NCBI GenBank assembly: GCA_030812955.1
Contig: JAUSTR010000010.1
Coordinates: 20,871 to 84,870, forward strand
DNA: 64,000 bases
DNA from: Bacillus alveayuensis
GTDB lineage: Bacteria > Bacillota > Bacilli > Bacillales > Aeribacillaceae
Direction of reading: 5' to 3'
A program made the position numbers and the translations under genes. Within the stretch, counting starts at the first letter, position 1. Every line of letters starts with the position of its first letter. Shown here in pieces: positions 16,774 to 26,783 of this stretch. The notes beneath the pieces are model-generated. The model was not told where the DNA came from. It worked only from the letters and a program-made list of their open reading frames with translations, and did no database searches.

Positions 16774-17631
16774 ATGGTAGACGTAATAAGACGAAGAAAT
16801 CCTTTAACAAAAGGAATGGAAGTTTTCTATATATTGCTTGGGAGCTTGATCGTAGCAATTAGTTATAATATTTTTCTCTTGCCTAACCACGTTGCCTCTG
16901 GTGGTGTTAGTGGAATCAGTACGATCACCGAAGCTGTATTTCATTGGGAGCCAGCGTTTGTCATTTGGGGAATTAATATCCCTTTATTACTGGCCGGATA
17001 TCTTCTATTAGGTAAACAAGAGGCGATCAAATCTGTTATCGGTTCACTCTTTTTACCATTTGCAGTTTATTTAACAAAAGAGCTGCAGCCAGCCACGAAT
17101 GACCCGCTGCTTGGGGGGCTTTTCGGCGGAATAGGCGTAGGTATTGGATTGGGAATCGTCTTTATCGGAAACGGCTCAACCGGTGGAACAGCATTAGCAG
17201 CAAAAATATTACATAAATTTTCTCATATTACTTTAGGAAAAAGTGTTGCCATTTTAGACGGATTAATTGTATTAGCGGCCATCGTTGTTTTCGATGTACA
17301 ACAAGGTTTGTATGCCTTAATCGGTTTATACACAACGAGCAAAGCAATCGATTTAATCCAAACAGGATTTCATCGTACGAAAACATTTCTCATCATTACG
17401 GAAAAAGAAGAAGAGGTACGGCAAGAGATCTTTCACAAAATTGACCGTGGAGTGACAAAAATAAACGCACAAGGCGGTTTTACAAACTCTGTTCGCCACA
17501 TTATTATGTGTGTCGTAGACCAATCAGAATTTACAAAACTAAAACAAATCGTAAAAAGCATCGATCCAAAAGCATTTGTTATTGTTATGGACTCTTCGGA
17601 AGTATTAGGAGAAGGATTTAGTCAAACGTGA
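16774..17631 (+). CDS. YitT family membrane protein (DUF161 plus DUF2179)
   Basis: A 285-residue protein with five to six membrane helices (residues about 15-200; LPNHVASGGVSGISTI and FIGNGSTGGTALAAKILHK are family hallmarks) followed by a soluble C-terminal DUF2179 domain (about 205-280). GAAAGAGGTGAA precedes the start. The family is widespread in Firmicutes and its role is poorly defined; no transport substrate can be read here. The gene is isolated, with its own promoter region upstream (16560-16770). Confidence 0.9.
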   Translation: MVDVIRRRNPLTKGMEVFYILLGSLIVAISYNIFLLPNHVASGGVSGISTITEAVFHWEPAFVIWGINIPLLLAGYLLLGKQEAIKSVIGSLFLPFAVYLTKELQPATNDPLLGGLFGGIGVGIGLGIVFIGNGSTGGTALAAKILHKFSHITLGKSVAILDGLIVLAAIVVFDVQQGLYALIGLYTTSKAIDLIQTGFHRTKTFLIITEKEEEVRQEIFHKIDRGVTKINAQGGFTNSVRHIIMCVVDQSEFTKLKQIVKSIDPKAFVIVMDSSEVLGEGFSQT

Positions 17632-17712
17632 CAGCTTGAACAACATTTTTGTACACGCTATCACCAAAACAAATGTTTTGGCATATGATATCGTAAGGAG
17701 TTGACAGACATC

Positions 17713-17814
17713 ATGAAAACATTATGGATTTCCATAAAGGTGATAGCGAAAGTCCTCTTATTTGGAAAAAAAGCTTTTGTTGAAAATCATTGGGAAGCCG
17801 TTTGCCGAGGATGA
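17713..17814 (+). CDS. Possible 33-residue small protein
   Basis: A short open frame begins MKTLWISIKVIAKVLLFGKK and ends with a tryptophan- and cysteine-containing tail (HWEAVCRG). TAAGGAG lies upstream but 12 bases from the ATG, longer than ideal. The first 18 residues are hydrophobic with lysines, like a small membrane-associated peptide. I do not recognise it, and it could be chance. Confidence 0.3.
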   Translation: MKTLWISIKVIAKVLLFGKKAFVENHWEAVCRG

Positions 17815-17883
17815 ATAAAAATATTACAGATGCAATGATAAGCATGCAAGACAGCCTTTTCGCTACCTTGCATGTTCGCATTG

Positions 17884-18042
17884 TTAAATACCTTCTGGTT
17901 CAAACGTTTTACAATCCGTTTCTTTTTGATCTCTAGCCATTTTCCCAACATGGCTTACAACATATATTGATTCAGCACTACATTTATTGCCTTGCGCCCA
18001 ATACTTACAGTTATTCACTTCACATAATACGTCTTTTGCCAT
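17884..18042 (-). CDS. DUF1540 small cysteine-rich protein
   Basis: A 52-residue protein with cysteines arranged as CEVNNCKYWAQGNKC and a later Cys near the end (TDCKTFEP), the DUF1540 pattern, probably a small metal-binding domain. GGGAGGTGAG sits immediately upstream; of two tandem ATG codons (18045 and 18042) the second has the better spacing. Function of the family is unknown; many copies occur in spore-forming Firmicutes. It is a solitary gene here. Confidence 0.85.
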   Translation of the reverse strand: MAKDVLCEVNNCKYWAQGNKCSAESIYVVSHVGKMARDQKETDCKTFEPEGI

Positions 18043-18239
18043 CATCTCACCTCCCTACACGGTTATTGTTGCCGCAATTCAAACATTTGATACGATAATT
18101 GGCCTACTGAGAAATAAAAACAATGATTTTTGGAAAAGATAAACGTTGTAGGAAGGACGAAATATGGAAAAAACTTTTTAGATGTTTTGCCATCCATATA
18201 CAGCCCATTAAACGGGAACGTTTTCTTGACTTTGGTAAA

Positions 18240-18890
18240 CTATGGAAATATTTTTGTTTTTTCATTATCATATTCTTTCACATGCAAATGTTCAGTGTTT
18301 CCTTCCGTTAATATTTGAAATTGTCGATCTTTAACGTTGACTATAGTCAAACTTGTTCCTTCCATCAATGGTTCTCGCCACAATTTTTCGAGCGGCAGCT
18401 TCTTTATAGAAAATAATAGTAATGTTAATAATATGCCATGAGAAACAACTAAAATATTCCCGCTCGAATGTTTGGCAAGCTTGTCCTTTATAAAAGAAAC
18501 AGCTCGATTTTGCACATCATAAAAACTTTCTCCCATTTTCGGACGATAAAGATGTGGTTTGTAAAAATAATGATCAAAAGCTTCCGGATCTTCTCTCTCA
18601 ATTTCTTTTATTGTTTTCCCTTGCCAATTCGCTAAAAAAATTTCTTTTAAACGATCATCGCTGATGATGCTTCTTGAACGGTTTTGTTCTAAAATGATTT
18701 TAGCCGTTTTCTTTGCACGAGCACTAGGACTCGAATAAACAGCTGTAAACGGAATATCTTTTAATTGATGTCCTAATGCGAGTGCATCGTGGACACCTTT
18801 TTCGGTTAATTCCGAATCAAGCCATCCTTGCATTCGCTTTTCTCGATTCCATTCCGTTTCCCCATGCCTAACAAAATAAAAAGTAAGCAT
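18240..18890 (-). CDS. Histidine phosphatase family protein (PhoE-like)
   Basis: A 216-residue phosphatase of the phosphoglycerate mutase superfamily. The catalytic motif VRHGETEWNREKRMQGW (His at 9) opens the protein, YSSPSARAKKTA carries the second arginine, and VVSHGILL contains the second catalytic His. Such proteins remove phosphate from small molecules, with broad specificity. GGAGGAGC precedes the ATG. It lies apart from thiC and the small zinc-ribbon-like gene. The precise substrate cannot be told from sequence. Confidence 0.9.
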   Translation of the reverse strand: MLTFYFVRHGETEWNREKRMQGWLDSELTEKGVHDALALGHQLKDIPFTAVYSSPSARAKKTAKIILEQNRSRSIISDDRLKEIFLANWQGKTIKEIEREDPEAFDHYFYKPHLYRPKMGESFYDVQNRAVSFIKDKLAKHSSGNILVVSHGILLTLLLFSIKKLPLEKLWREPLMEGTSLTIVNVKDRQFQILTEGNTEHLHVKEYDNEKTKIFP

Positions 18891-18986
18891 TTGCTCCTCC
18901 TTTCATTTTTGTAAATTCATTACAAAAGCCCCCTATCCTTTTATATAAAAACCGGCAATTCAAATTCAAATGTTTATAAACATTAG

Positions 18987-19010
18987 GAGCTGCTTGACCA
19001 TGAGCAGCTC
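18987..19010. terminator. Hairpin downstream of thiC operon
   Basis: GAGCTGCT and AGCAGCTC form a perfect eight-base stem with an eight-base loop, followed on the minus strand by a second palindrome AATGTTTATAAACATT. The T run is poor, so termination is plausible but not certain. Confidence 0.5.
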
Positions 19011-19017
19011 CAATTCG

Positions 19018-20953
<1,936 letters not shown>

Positions 20954-21055
20954 TCACTACCTTTCTCTTATTTTTTGACCTGAAGTTACACATACAGCGC
21001 AATGAAGAGTAGATGAGGGATTTTCTTGAGGTGATGAATGAAGAATAAAATACGA

Positions 21056-21074
21056 GTTCTCAAAATATGAGAAC
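21056..21074 (-). terminator. Attenuator hairpin of thiC leader
   Basis: GTTCTCA and TGAGAAC pair (as GTTCTCAAAATATGAGAAC on the plus strand), followed on the minus strand by a U-rich stretch (CGTATTTTATTCTT). It lies between the TPP aptamer and thiC, where a riboswitch expression platform is expected. Confidence 0.6.
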
Positions 21075-21120
21075 CCGATGGAATAGACAATAGTACAGAA
21101 TCAATATGTACTCCCATTCT

Positions 21121-21218
21121 CTACTTCCCTACGCTGGTATAACCCAGATCAGGTTCCAAGGGTCAAAGAACTTAAGCGCGTTCTTCTCTCAGTCCAAGCT
21201 ATTGGACTCCCCTAGTAG
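21121..21218 (-). promoter_or_regulatory. TPP (THI-box) riboswitch
   Basis: Read on the minus strand, the leader contains ACTAGGGGAGTCC, then ACTGAGAG, then CCCTTGGAACCTGATCTGG, and closes with GTTATACCAGCGTAGGGAAGT. These are the conserved P2/J3-2 CTGAGA element, the P4/P5 CTGATCTGG element and the closing GCGTAGGGA of the thiamine pyrophosphate aptamer. It is followed by thiC 170 bases downstream. Confidence 0.97.
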
Positions 21219-21292
21219 AATCTTTTAATATGAATTTTATTATAAGGTAACATGAAATATGACTTTTGTAAACTTATTCTTGTTTTTTTAAT

Positions 21293-21379
21293 AAAAACGC
21301 TCGGAAAATTGATATGAACCCTTGAATAAGTTCTAACAATCATTTGAAGAGGGATCATATCAAAAATCCAAGCGTTTTT
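21293..21379 (-). terminator. Long inverted repeat, terminator or MITE-like
   Basis: Two arms of about 30 bases (21293-21322 and 21350-21379) match imperfectly: AAAAACGCT, GGA, TTGATATGA and CCCT occur in the same order in both inverted arms. On the minus strand the stem is followed by GCGTTTTTATT, so it can end the hydrolase gene. The arms are unusually long for a terminator. Confidence 0.6.
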
Positions 21380-21409
21380 TATTTAACCATGAGCTTTTTA
21401 GTTAAAACA

Positions 21410-21991
21410 TTATTTCGCAAACACATGGTTTCCAATCACAACGGTTACTTGTTTCGAGCGCAGCCATGAATTTGAAGTTTTTTGAGGGTTATAGAAATAT
21501 AGAGAGCCGCTTCCTTGACCACGAAATACTAACGCTTCATTAACAGCTTTTTTGGACGCTTCACTTGCTGGATTGTATATTGTACCATTTTTTACTGGAG
21601 TAAATTGATCCTTTTGATAAATGACCTCACTAATGGAATTTGGGAAAAGGTCACTATCGACACGATTTAAGACAACAGTCGCTACCGCAACTTTTCCTGC
21701 ATATGCTTCGCCCTTTGCCTCCGCTTCTACTAATCGGGCTAATAAATCTTTTTCATAAGCAGAAATGGTTTGAGGAATTTTAAGAATTTCCCCAATATAT
21801 ATGAGATCAGACGTTCTATGATTCTCTCGTTTTAGTTGAGAAACTGAAACGCCATAATTCATACCAATTTTCCATAAAGTATCTCCTTTTTGAACACGGT
21901 GCGTTTGAACACTTGCCGCATCCGCATTCGATGTGAACGTTAAGCTAGCAAAAGCTAAAAGTGAGGAGATAATGAATTTTTTCAGTTTCAT
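21410..21991 (-). CDS. Cell wall hydrolase with LysM and SleB/CwlJ domain
   Basis: A 193-residue secreted protein: a signal peptide (residues 1-25, ending NADAA), one LysM domain (about 30-74, HRVQKGDTLWKIGMNYGVSVSQL to IGEILKIP) and a Hydrolase_2 domain (about 80-193; LARLVEAEAKGEAYAGKVAVATVVLNRV, with Glu as likely catalytic residue, and SLYFYNPQKTSNSWL). The layout matches YkvT and related SleB-type lytic enzymes rather than SleB itself, which has a different binding domain. AGGAGGTCG precedes the ATG. It is a single gene with a long hairpin behind it. Confidence 0.92.
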   Translation of the reverse strand: MKLKKFIISSLLAFASLTFTSNADAASVQTHRVQKGDTLWKIGMNYGVSVSQLKRENHRTSDLIYIGEILKIPQTISAYEKDLLARLVEAEAKGEAYAGKVAVATVVLNRVDSDLFPNSISEVIYQKDQFTPVKNGTIYNPASEASKKAVNEALVFRGQGSGSLYFYNPQKTSNSWLRSKQVTVVIGNHVFAK

Positions 21992-22169
21992 TTTTACGAC
22001 CTCCTATCATTTTCTCTCTTTAAAACCGTAACATCATTGTCAAATCGATTCATTACGTAATTATTACCAACATTTCTAATATTTTATAACTTGCTAGATT
22101 GCCAACATTCTTGACAATTGATCTCTAGCTTTTGGTATAGAAGGCATTTCCAAGCCTTTTCTCAAAAAA

Positions 22170-22205
22170 AATAGAGGGAAATGATTGGTTATCATTCCCT
22201 CTATT
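22170..22205 (-). terminator. Intrinsic terminator after cstA
   Basis: AATAGAGGGA pairs with TCCCTCTATT, with a further ATGAT/ATCAT extension, and on the minus strand the stem is followed by eight T. This is a strong terminator about 90 bases after the cstA stop. Confidence 0.9.
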
Positions 22206-22275
22206 CCCACATTGTTACCTTACATTATTTTCTAAAATCGAGATATATCGGTTCATCAAGATAGGAGGTGCTTGT

Positions 22276-22305
22276 ATGCTAAATTGCTGTAAAATCATGC
22301 CTTAA
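22276..22305 (+). other. Nine-codon open frame with strong ribosome site
   Basis: ATAGGAGGTGCTTGTATG starts a frame reading MLNCCKIMP and stop, antisense to the last codons of cstA. The AGGAGG and seven-base spacing are nearly ideal. The peptide is too short to judge; it could be a chance match. Confidence 0.2.
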
Positions 22306-23914
22306 TTGTTTTATCCGTACTTTTTGTTCTTGTAAACGTTTGCCATGCTTCGATTACGAGAGCGATACATAAGATAAAGAGTGCGATCGCTATGACAACG
22401 AGGATATAGTTGCCCTTGATGAAATTTTGCTGCATAATCACAATCAGTGCACTAAGCGTGATCACAAACATGATGACCATCGGAATAGCTGTAAACGTCG
22501 TCTTCGTTTTTCGTTTAGCCAGCCATGCCGTAACGGCCAATAACGCTAAAGCACCAAGCATTTGGTTTGCCGCACCGAATATTGGCCATACAGTGCTCCA
22601 TGTTCCAGAAAGTGCTAATATGGCAGCAAAAGCGACAATAATAAAGGTAGAAGCGTGTGCGTTTTTCGCTATTTTTGGTGCACGTTCCTCACAAAACTCT
22701 TGAACGGCATATCGACCTAATCTCGTTGCCGAATCAAGTGATGTTAATAAGAAGGCTGATACGGTTAAAGCAACGAATGAAGTTCCAATTTCGATCGGTA
22801 ATCCGAAGGCAGACATAAACTCACCAATTCCAGCAGAAAACATACCGACTGGCGTTTTCAATTCAGCTAGACGAGCTGTAAATTCTGCTTGTGATAAATA
22901 AATAACAGAGCCGATAGCAATGACTGCTAAAAACGCTTCTATTAACATTCCACCATAAGTAATAAACCGTCCGCTTTTCTCATTATCTAATTGTTTTGCG
23001 GTTGTTCCAGAAGAAACTAATGAATGGAAGCCAGATAATGCTCCACAAGCAATCGTAATAAATAAAATCGGGAATAAATAACCTAAATTTTCATTATAAA
23101 AGCTCACATATGCAGGGAACTTAATTTCTGGCGCAAACAAAATGACGCCAATTGTCGCCCCAATGATCATCCCGTATAAAAGGAATGAGTTTAAGTAATC
23201 TCTCGGCTGCAGCAAAACCCAAACTGGTAGAACAGAAGCTACATATGCATAAATAATCAGAATAATGGACCAAACGGCTGAATCTAATTGAATTGGAAAC
23301 AACATGCCGATATAAATCGATAAAAACATTGCGATAATTCCGAAAATAGAAGCGACAAAAAGGTTTATGCGCATTTGATTGACCATGACCCCAAATATTG
23401 GAGCGAGCAAAATAAAGAGAACAGATGCCGTTGCCGCCTCCGGTACAGCAGAGAACGTATCCGCTACTAAAATAATGAATACGCCGACAATTAAAATTAA
23501 CGTGGCAATTGAAAAAATCAAAAACAATGTTTGGCCGCGACGACCGATATATTCTTTAATAATTGCTCCAATTGATTGTCCCCGATGGCGAATGGAAGCT
23601 TGTAGAGACGTGTAATCATGAACCCCACCCATAAAAATACTTCCGAATAAAATCCATAGTACAGCTGGAAGCCATCCAAAAACAACAGCGGTAATCGGTC
23701 CAACAATCGGCCCTCCTCCTGCTATGGTTGCGAAATGGTGGCCGAGCAATACGGGCTTTTTCGTTGCGACGTAGTCTACTCCATCAGACATTTCGACAGC
23801 TGGTGTTTTTCTTGCTGGATCAATTTCAAGCTTATTTTCAATAAACTTTCCATAAGTAAAATAAGCAATAGTTAAAATCATTCCACAGATTAATAATAAC
23901 ACTAAAAAGTTCAC
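22295..23914 (-). CDS. cstA: Carbon starvation protein CstA (peptide/pyruvate transporter family)
   Basis: A 539-residue, very hydrophobic protein with about 15 membrane segments and the CstA hallmarks KPVLLGHHFATIAGGGPIVGPI, GGVHDYTSLQASIRHRGQSIG and SGFHSLVSSGTTAKQLDNE. Family members import peptides or pyruvate when carbon is short. The start is GTG with GAGGTG before it. This is the shorter Gram-positive form rather than the 700-residue enterobacterial one. A small unknown gene (23926) ends 11 bases upstream and is probably co-transcribed. Confidence 0.92.
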   Translation of the reverse strand: MNFLVLLLICGMILTIAYFTYGKFIENKLEIDPARKTPAVEMSDGVDYVATKKPVLLGHHFATIAGGGPIVGPITAVVFGWLPAVLWILFGSIFMGGVHDYTSLQASIRHRGQSIGAIIKEYIGRRGQTLFLIFSIATLILIVGVFIILVADTFSAVPEAATASVLFILLAPIFGVMVNQMRINLFVASIFGIIAMFLSIYIGMLFPIQLDSAVWSIILIIYAYVASVLPVWVLLQPRDYLNSFLLYGMIIGATIGVILFAPEIKFPAYVSFYNENLGYLFPILFITIACGALSGFHSLVSSGTTAKQLDNEKSGRFITYGGMLIEAFLAVIAIGSVIYLSQAEFTARLAELKTPVGMFSAGIGEFMSAFGLPIEIGTSFVALTVSAFLLTSLDSATRLGRYAVQEFCEERAPKIAKNAHASTFIIVAFAAILALSGTWSTVWPIFGAANQMLGALALLAVTAWLAKRKTKTTFTAIPMVIMFVITLSALIVIMQQNFIKGNYILVVIAIALFILCIALVIEAWQTFTRTKSTDKTIKA

Positions 23915-23925
23915 AAAATTTCACC

Positions 23926-24447
23926 TCAATTTCCTAATGATTGTATGAAAGGCTTTATAAATTCTTTTCCTTTTGAATGAATGTAAGCTTCTCGATTTTG
24001 AGTATCGACAACACCGATAAAGATTTCATACCATCCATGCAAACCATATTTAATAAACTTTAATTTACGAAATTTCTTGACGCTTCGTTTTACCTCTTGA
24101 GACACTGGCTCATTTGTCACAATCACACCTGTATGAACAGTCGACATATGCTCTGGACGATCTGGCGATTGCTCCTGTGCGATTTTTAGCAGCTCTTGTT
24201 TAAAATTTTCTATATCTTGAACGGTTACTAGCCGATCTAAACTTGTAACGTATACATGTTGATCATTTTCCATACTCCAAACTTTAATCGTTTTCGTAAC
24301 TAAATATTTTTCATCACGTCGCTTAAAATGTGCGCTAAAAGCAAGCGGAATACTTCCTAACCGATCATGACGGTAAACGTCAAACCATGCTGTATATCGG
24401 TTCGCCATTTCATTTAAGTATGGATTTAGCTTTTGCATCGTTTTCAT
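23926..24447 (-). CDS. Unrecognised 173-residue soluble protein upstream of cstA
   Basis: I do not recognise this family. The protein is basic, soluble, and has no signal peptide. Conserved-looking aromatic segments are NRYTAWFDVYRH, FSAHFKRRDEKYLV and KYGLHGWYEIFIGVVDTQN, and the secondary structure looks mixed alpha/beta. AAGGAGAATTGC precedes the ATG. It stands between the CC/Se-motif protein and cstA in the same direction with small gaps, so it likely shares their transcript. A link with carbon starvation is only positional. Confidence 0.7.
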   Translation of the reverse strand: MKTMQKLNPYLNEMANRYTAWFDVYRHDRLGSIPLAFSAHFKRRDEKYLVTKTIKVWSMENDQHVYVTSLDRLVTVQDIENFKQELLKIAQEQSPDRPEHMSTVHTGVIVTNEPVSQEVKRSVKKFRKLKFIKYGLHGWYEIFIGVVDTQNREAYIHSKGKEFIKPFIQSLGN

Positions 24448-24470
24448 GCAATTCTCCTTTACTCGTTCAT

Positions 24471-24764
24471 TTAAAACGGTCGAAAGCCGCTTACCTGTAA
24501 AAATTTGAATTTACTAAATCCTTTTAAAGTAATTTCTAGTTGCTCAGACGTTGAGAATATATGAGGATGAATAAAAAAAGAAATGTCATCCACTTTATAA
24601 TGTTTAAACAACTGTTCAGTATTCGGTTTGCGCAAAGAGGTTGTCACCTCAGGGCCAGCTGCACAGCAATTAACTGGCTCAAATAAACTAATGGTTACAA
24701 TCCCCCCTTTTTTTCGAATCCAATTTTTCACCTGTTCTGATACCACTAAATGAATCGTTCCCAC
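24471..24764 (-). CDS. CC/Se motif family protein (HesB-like)
   Basis: A 97-residue protein with adjacent cysteines in FEPVNCCAAGPEV, a flanking GGIVTI segment and an end reading ITLKGFSKFKFLQVSGFRPF. This matches what I know of the CC/Se motif (seleno)protein group, where one Cys may be replaced by selenocysteine in other species; here both are ordinary Cys codons. Metal or redox chemistry is suspected for the family but unproven. GAAAGGGGAG precedes the ATG. It is the first gene of a probable three-gene unit with the unknown protein and cstA. Confidence 0.6.
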   Translation of the reverse strand: MGTIHLVVSEQVKNWIRKKGGIVTISLFEPVNCCAAGPEVTTSLRKPNTEQLFKHYKVDDISFFIHPHIFSTSEQLEITLKGFSKFKFLQVSGFRPF

Positions 24765-24882
24765 TCCCCTTTCTGAATGTTCGGAATTTTAATATATTAT
24801 ATTTCAGTTTCTTTTACTTTACAATCATTCTTTTTAAAAAATATTCCTAATTGATCTCGTACAAACACCTTTCTAGTAAAAA

Positions 24883-24913
24883 AAATTGCTGGCCCTTTTA
24901 GAGCCAGCAATTT
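24883..24913 (-). terminator. Intrinsic terminator after dipeptidase gene
   Basis: AATTGCTGGC and GCCAGCAATT form the stem with the AG/CT pairs inside it, followed on the minus strand by a run of eight T. It begins one base past the stop codon. Confidence 0.88.
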
Positions 24914-25852
24914 TTACTTTTCTTTTACGTTTGGACGATGATTTAAAAAGTTTTGATAAGCAAATCCACGTACTTCTTCTTCGGAAAAATGCTTCAATAG
25001 CTCATTAATCAACCGCTGCGTTTTCGATGCATCTTCAAGCCCTTTTACTTTCACATCTATTCCATCAAAATCCGACCCTAGTCCTATTTGCTTTTCTCCC
25101 CCTAATGAGCAAAAATGGTCAACATGTTTAATAATATCAGAGAAGGTGGCTGTACCTGATTCACTTAAAAAAGATGGATGATACACAACATGAATTAAAC
25201 CGCCTTTAGCAAACAATGCTTTTGCTTGTTCATCAGATAAATTGCGAGGATGTTGACACAATGCCTTTGCATTACTGTGGCTGGCGATCGGATAATCAGC
25301 TAGTTCCAGCACATCCCAAAACGAGCGTTCACTTAAATGAGACACATCTGTTAGCACATTGTAGTCATTGTTTAAACGGACGACCTCTCTGCCAAATTCC
25401 GTTAACCCTCCCCCACGTGGTTCAAGAGCTCCATCTGCTGCTAAATTGGCATAATTCCATGTCAATCCGACAGACATCACACCTAGCTCATATAAAAGAC
25501 GAAGCTTTCCTATATCATTACCAATGGCATCAACACCTTCAAGGGTTAATACAGCGCCGATTTCTCCGTTTTGTAATGTGTCGAAATCGTCCCATGCTTT
25601 CAGATGCTTCATCTCTGGATTTTTGCGTAATATTTCATAGTAAAACAAATCCACCTGATCTAAAGCCGCTTGGAACTTTTGTTCGGTTTGAATTTCCGGT
25701 TCCACAAAAATGGCAAAGCATTGTACTTTAACATTGCCTTCTCGTAATCTATTTTTATTTGTATCTAATTGAGGCGAATCAGCATAGCGAATGGCACCTT
25801 TCCCATGTGAAAGCTTCCATAAAGCATCACAATGCAAGTCGATAATATCCAT
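24914..25852 (-). CDS. Membrane dipeptidase (M19 renal dipeptidase family)
   Basis: A 312-residue zinc dipeptidase. The family's metal ligands are visible: IDLHCDALW (His and Asp near residues 6-8), TLEGVDAIG (bridging Glu), and DVSHLSERSFWDVLELADYPIASHSNA (two His). GLGSDFDG near the end carries the last Asp. Despite the family name, bacterial forms are cytosolic and cleave dipeptides, including those with a C-terminal D-residue. It precedes and shares direction with the D-amino acid aminotransferase gene (25 bases apart), which fits recycling of D-residues from peptidoglycan peptides. Confidence 0.92.
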   Translation of the reverse strand: MDIIDLHCDALWKLSHGKGAIRYADSPQLDTNKNRLREGNVKVQCFAIFVEPEIQTEQKFQAALDQVDLFYYEILRKNPEMKHLKAWDDFDTLQNGEIGAVLTLEGVDAIGNDIGKLRLLYELGVMSVGLTWNYANLAADGALEPRGGGLTEFGREVVRLNNDYNVLTDVSHLSERSFWDVLELADYPIASHSNAKALCQHPRNLSDEQAKALFAKGGLIHVVYHPSFLSESGTATFSDIIKHVDHFCSLGGEKQIGLGSDFDGIDVKVKGLEDASKTQRLINELLKHFSEEEVRGFAYQNFLNHRPNVKEK

Positions 25853-25877
25853 CCTATTCTCCTTATCTTCAAAATCG

Positions 25878-26717
25878 TTATAAAGATTTTATGAACGTTT
25901 TAAACTCTTTATACAACGATTTTGTTATTTCCCCAGGCTTTCCATCACCGATTTGCTCTCCTTCTATATGAACAACAGGCAAAATTTCCGATGTCGTGCT
26001 AGTGATAAACACTTCATCCGCTTGCTTTAATTGTTCTGGTGTGAATTTTTCCTCGATAAAAGGAATGTCCAAATTTTCCGCTGCTTTTTTTACAGCCATT
26101 CTCGTAATACCTGGCAATATTTGCTTAGATAAAGGTGTAGTATACACCTTGCCATCTTGAATGATAAACACATTTGAACTTGTTCCTTCTGTTACAAAGC
26201 CATCACGCACAAGAATCGCTTCAAAGCAGCCTGCATCATGGGCAGCTTGCTTCGATAAAATATTCGGCAATAAATTCAGTGATTTTATATAGCAATTAGC
26301 CCAGCGCTCATCTGGATGAAAAATAGCTTTTACCCCGTGCTCTCTAAGTTCTGGATTTAACATTTTACTTGGCTTCACTGTCATTGTTGTGGAAACTGGA
26401 ACATCGGGAAATAAATGATTTCGAGGACTAATGCCGCGTGTTATTTGAATATATACATCACAATCGCTTAACCCTGATTTTTCAATCCCCTTTAAAATTA
26501 AATGTTCATAGTCTGTTAATCGTTCCTCAATCGGTAATTTTATAGCTTGAGCACTTCTAATAAGGCGTTCTAAATGCTCTTTTAACATAAATGGCTTTCC
26601 TTGATAAACACGAATGACCTCATACACACCATCCCCAAACTGGTGGCCTCTTTCTTCTACTGGAATCACTGGTTCATTTAGGTCAACAAACTGACCGTTG
26701 CTATAGGCAATGCTCAT
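25878..26717 (-). CDS. dat: D-amino acid aminotransferase
   Basis: A 279-residue class IV PLP aminotransferase that interconverts D-alanine and D-glutamate, supplying D-Glu for peptidoglycan. Evidence: YSNGQFVDLNEPVIPVEERGHQFGDGVYEVIRV at the start, the PLP-binding Lys in CYIKSLNLLPN (about residue 144), EAILVRDGFVTEGTSSNVF and the closing VFITSTTSEILPV. GGGGGAG six bases before the ATG at 26717 fixes the start; a TTG five codons upstream is inside the ribosome site. It lies directly upstream of the dipeptidase gene in one transcript. Confidence 0.94.
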   Translation of the reverse strand: MSIAYSNGQFVDLNEPVIPVEERGHQFGDGVYEVIRVYQGKPFMLKEHLERLIRSAQAIKLPIEERLTDYEHLILKGIEKSGLSDCDVYIQITRGISPRNHLFPDVPVSTTMTVKPSKMLNPELREHGVKAIFHPDERWANCYIKSLNLLPNILSKQAAHDAGCFEAILVRDGFVTEGTSSNVFIIQDGKVYTTPLSKQILPGITRMAVKKAAENLDIPFIEEKFTPEQLKQADEVFITSTTSEILPVVHIEGEQIGDGKPGEITKSLYKEFKTFIKSL

Positions 26718-26783
26718 TCTTGACTCCCCCAAAAATAATAATTTCTAGACAGATCTATTATATAACACGCTTGTAAAATAAGC

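Noticed and set aside
18046..18239. Two overlapping 62-codon frames near 18123-18318
   Set aside because: Both run into the end of the phosphatase gene on the other strand and neither has a good ribosome site.
24471..24764. Possible selenocysteine use in the CC/Se motif protein
   Set aside because: Both positions are ordinary cysteine codons and there is no in-frame TGA, so no selenocysteine is needed.
25216..25731. 171-codon plus-strand frame opposite the dipeptidase
   Set aside because: The dipeptidase metal ligands are intact on the minus strand; the opposite frame is a shadow rich in Cys, His and Leu.
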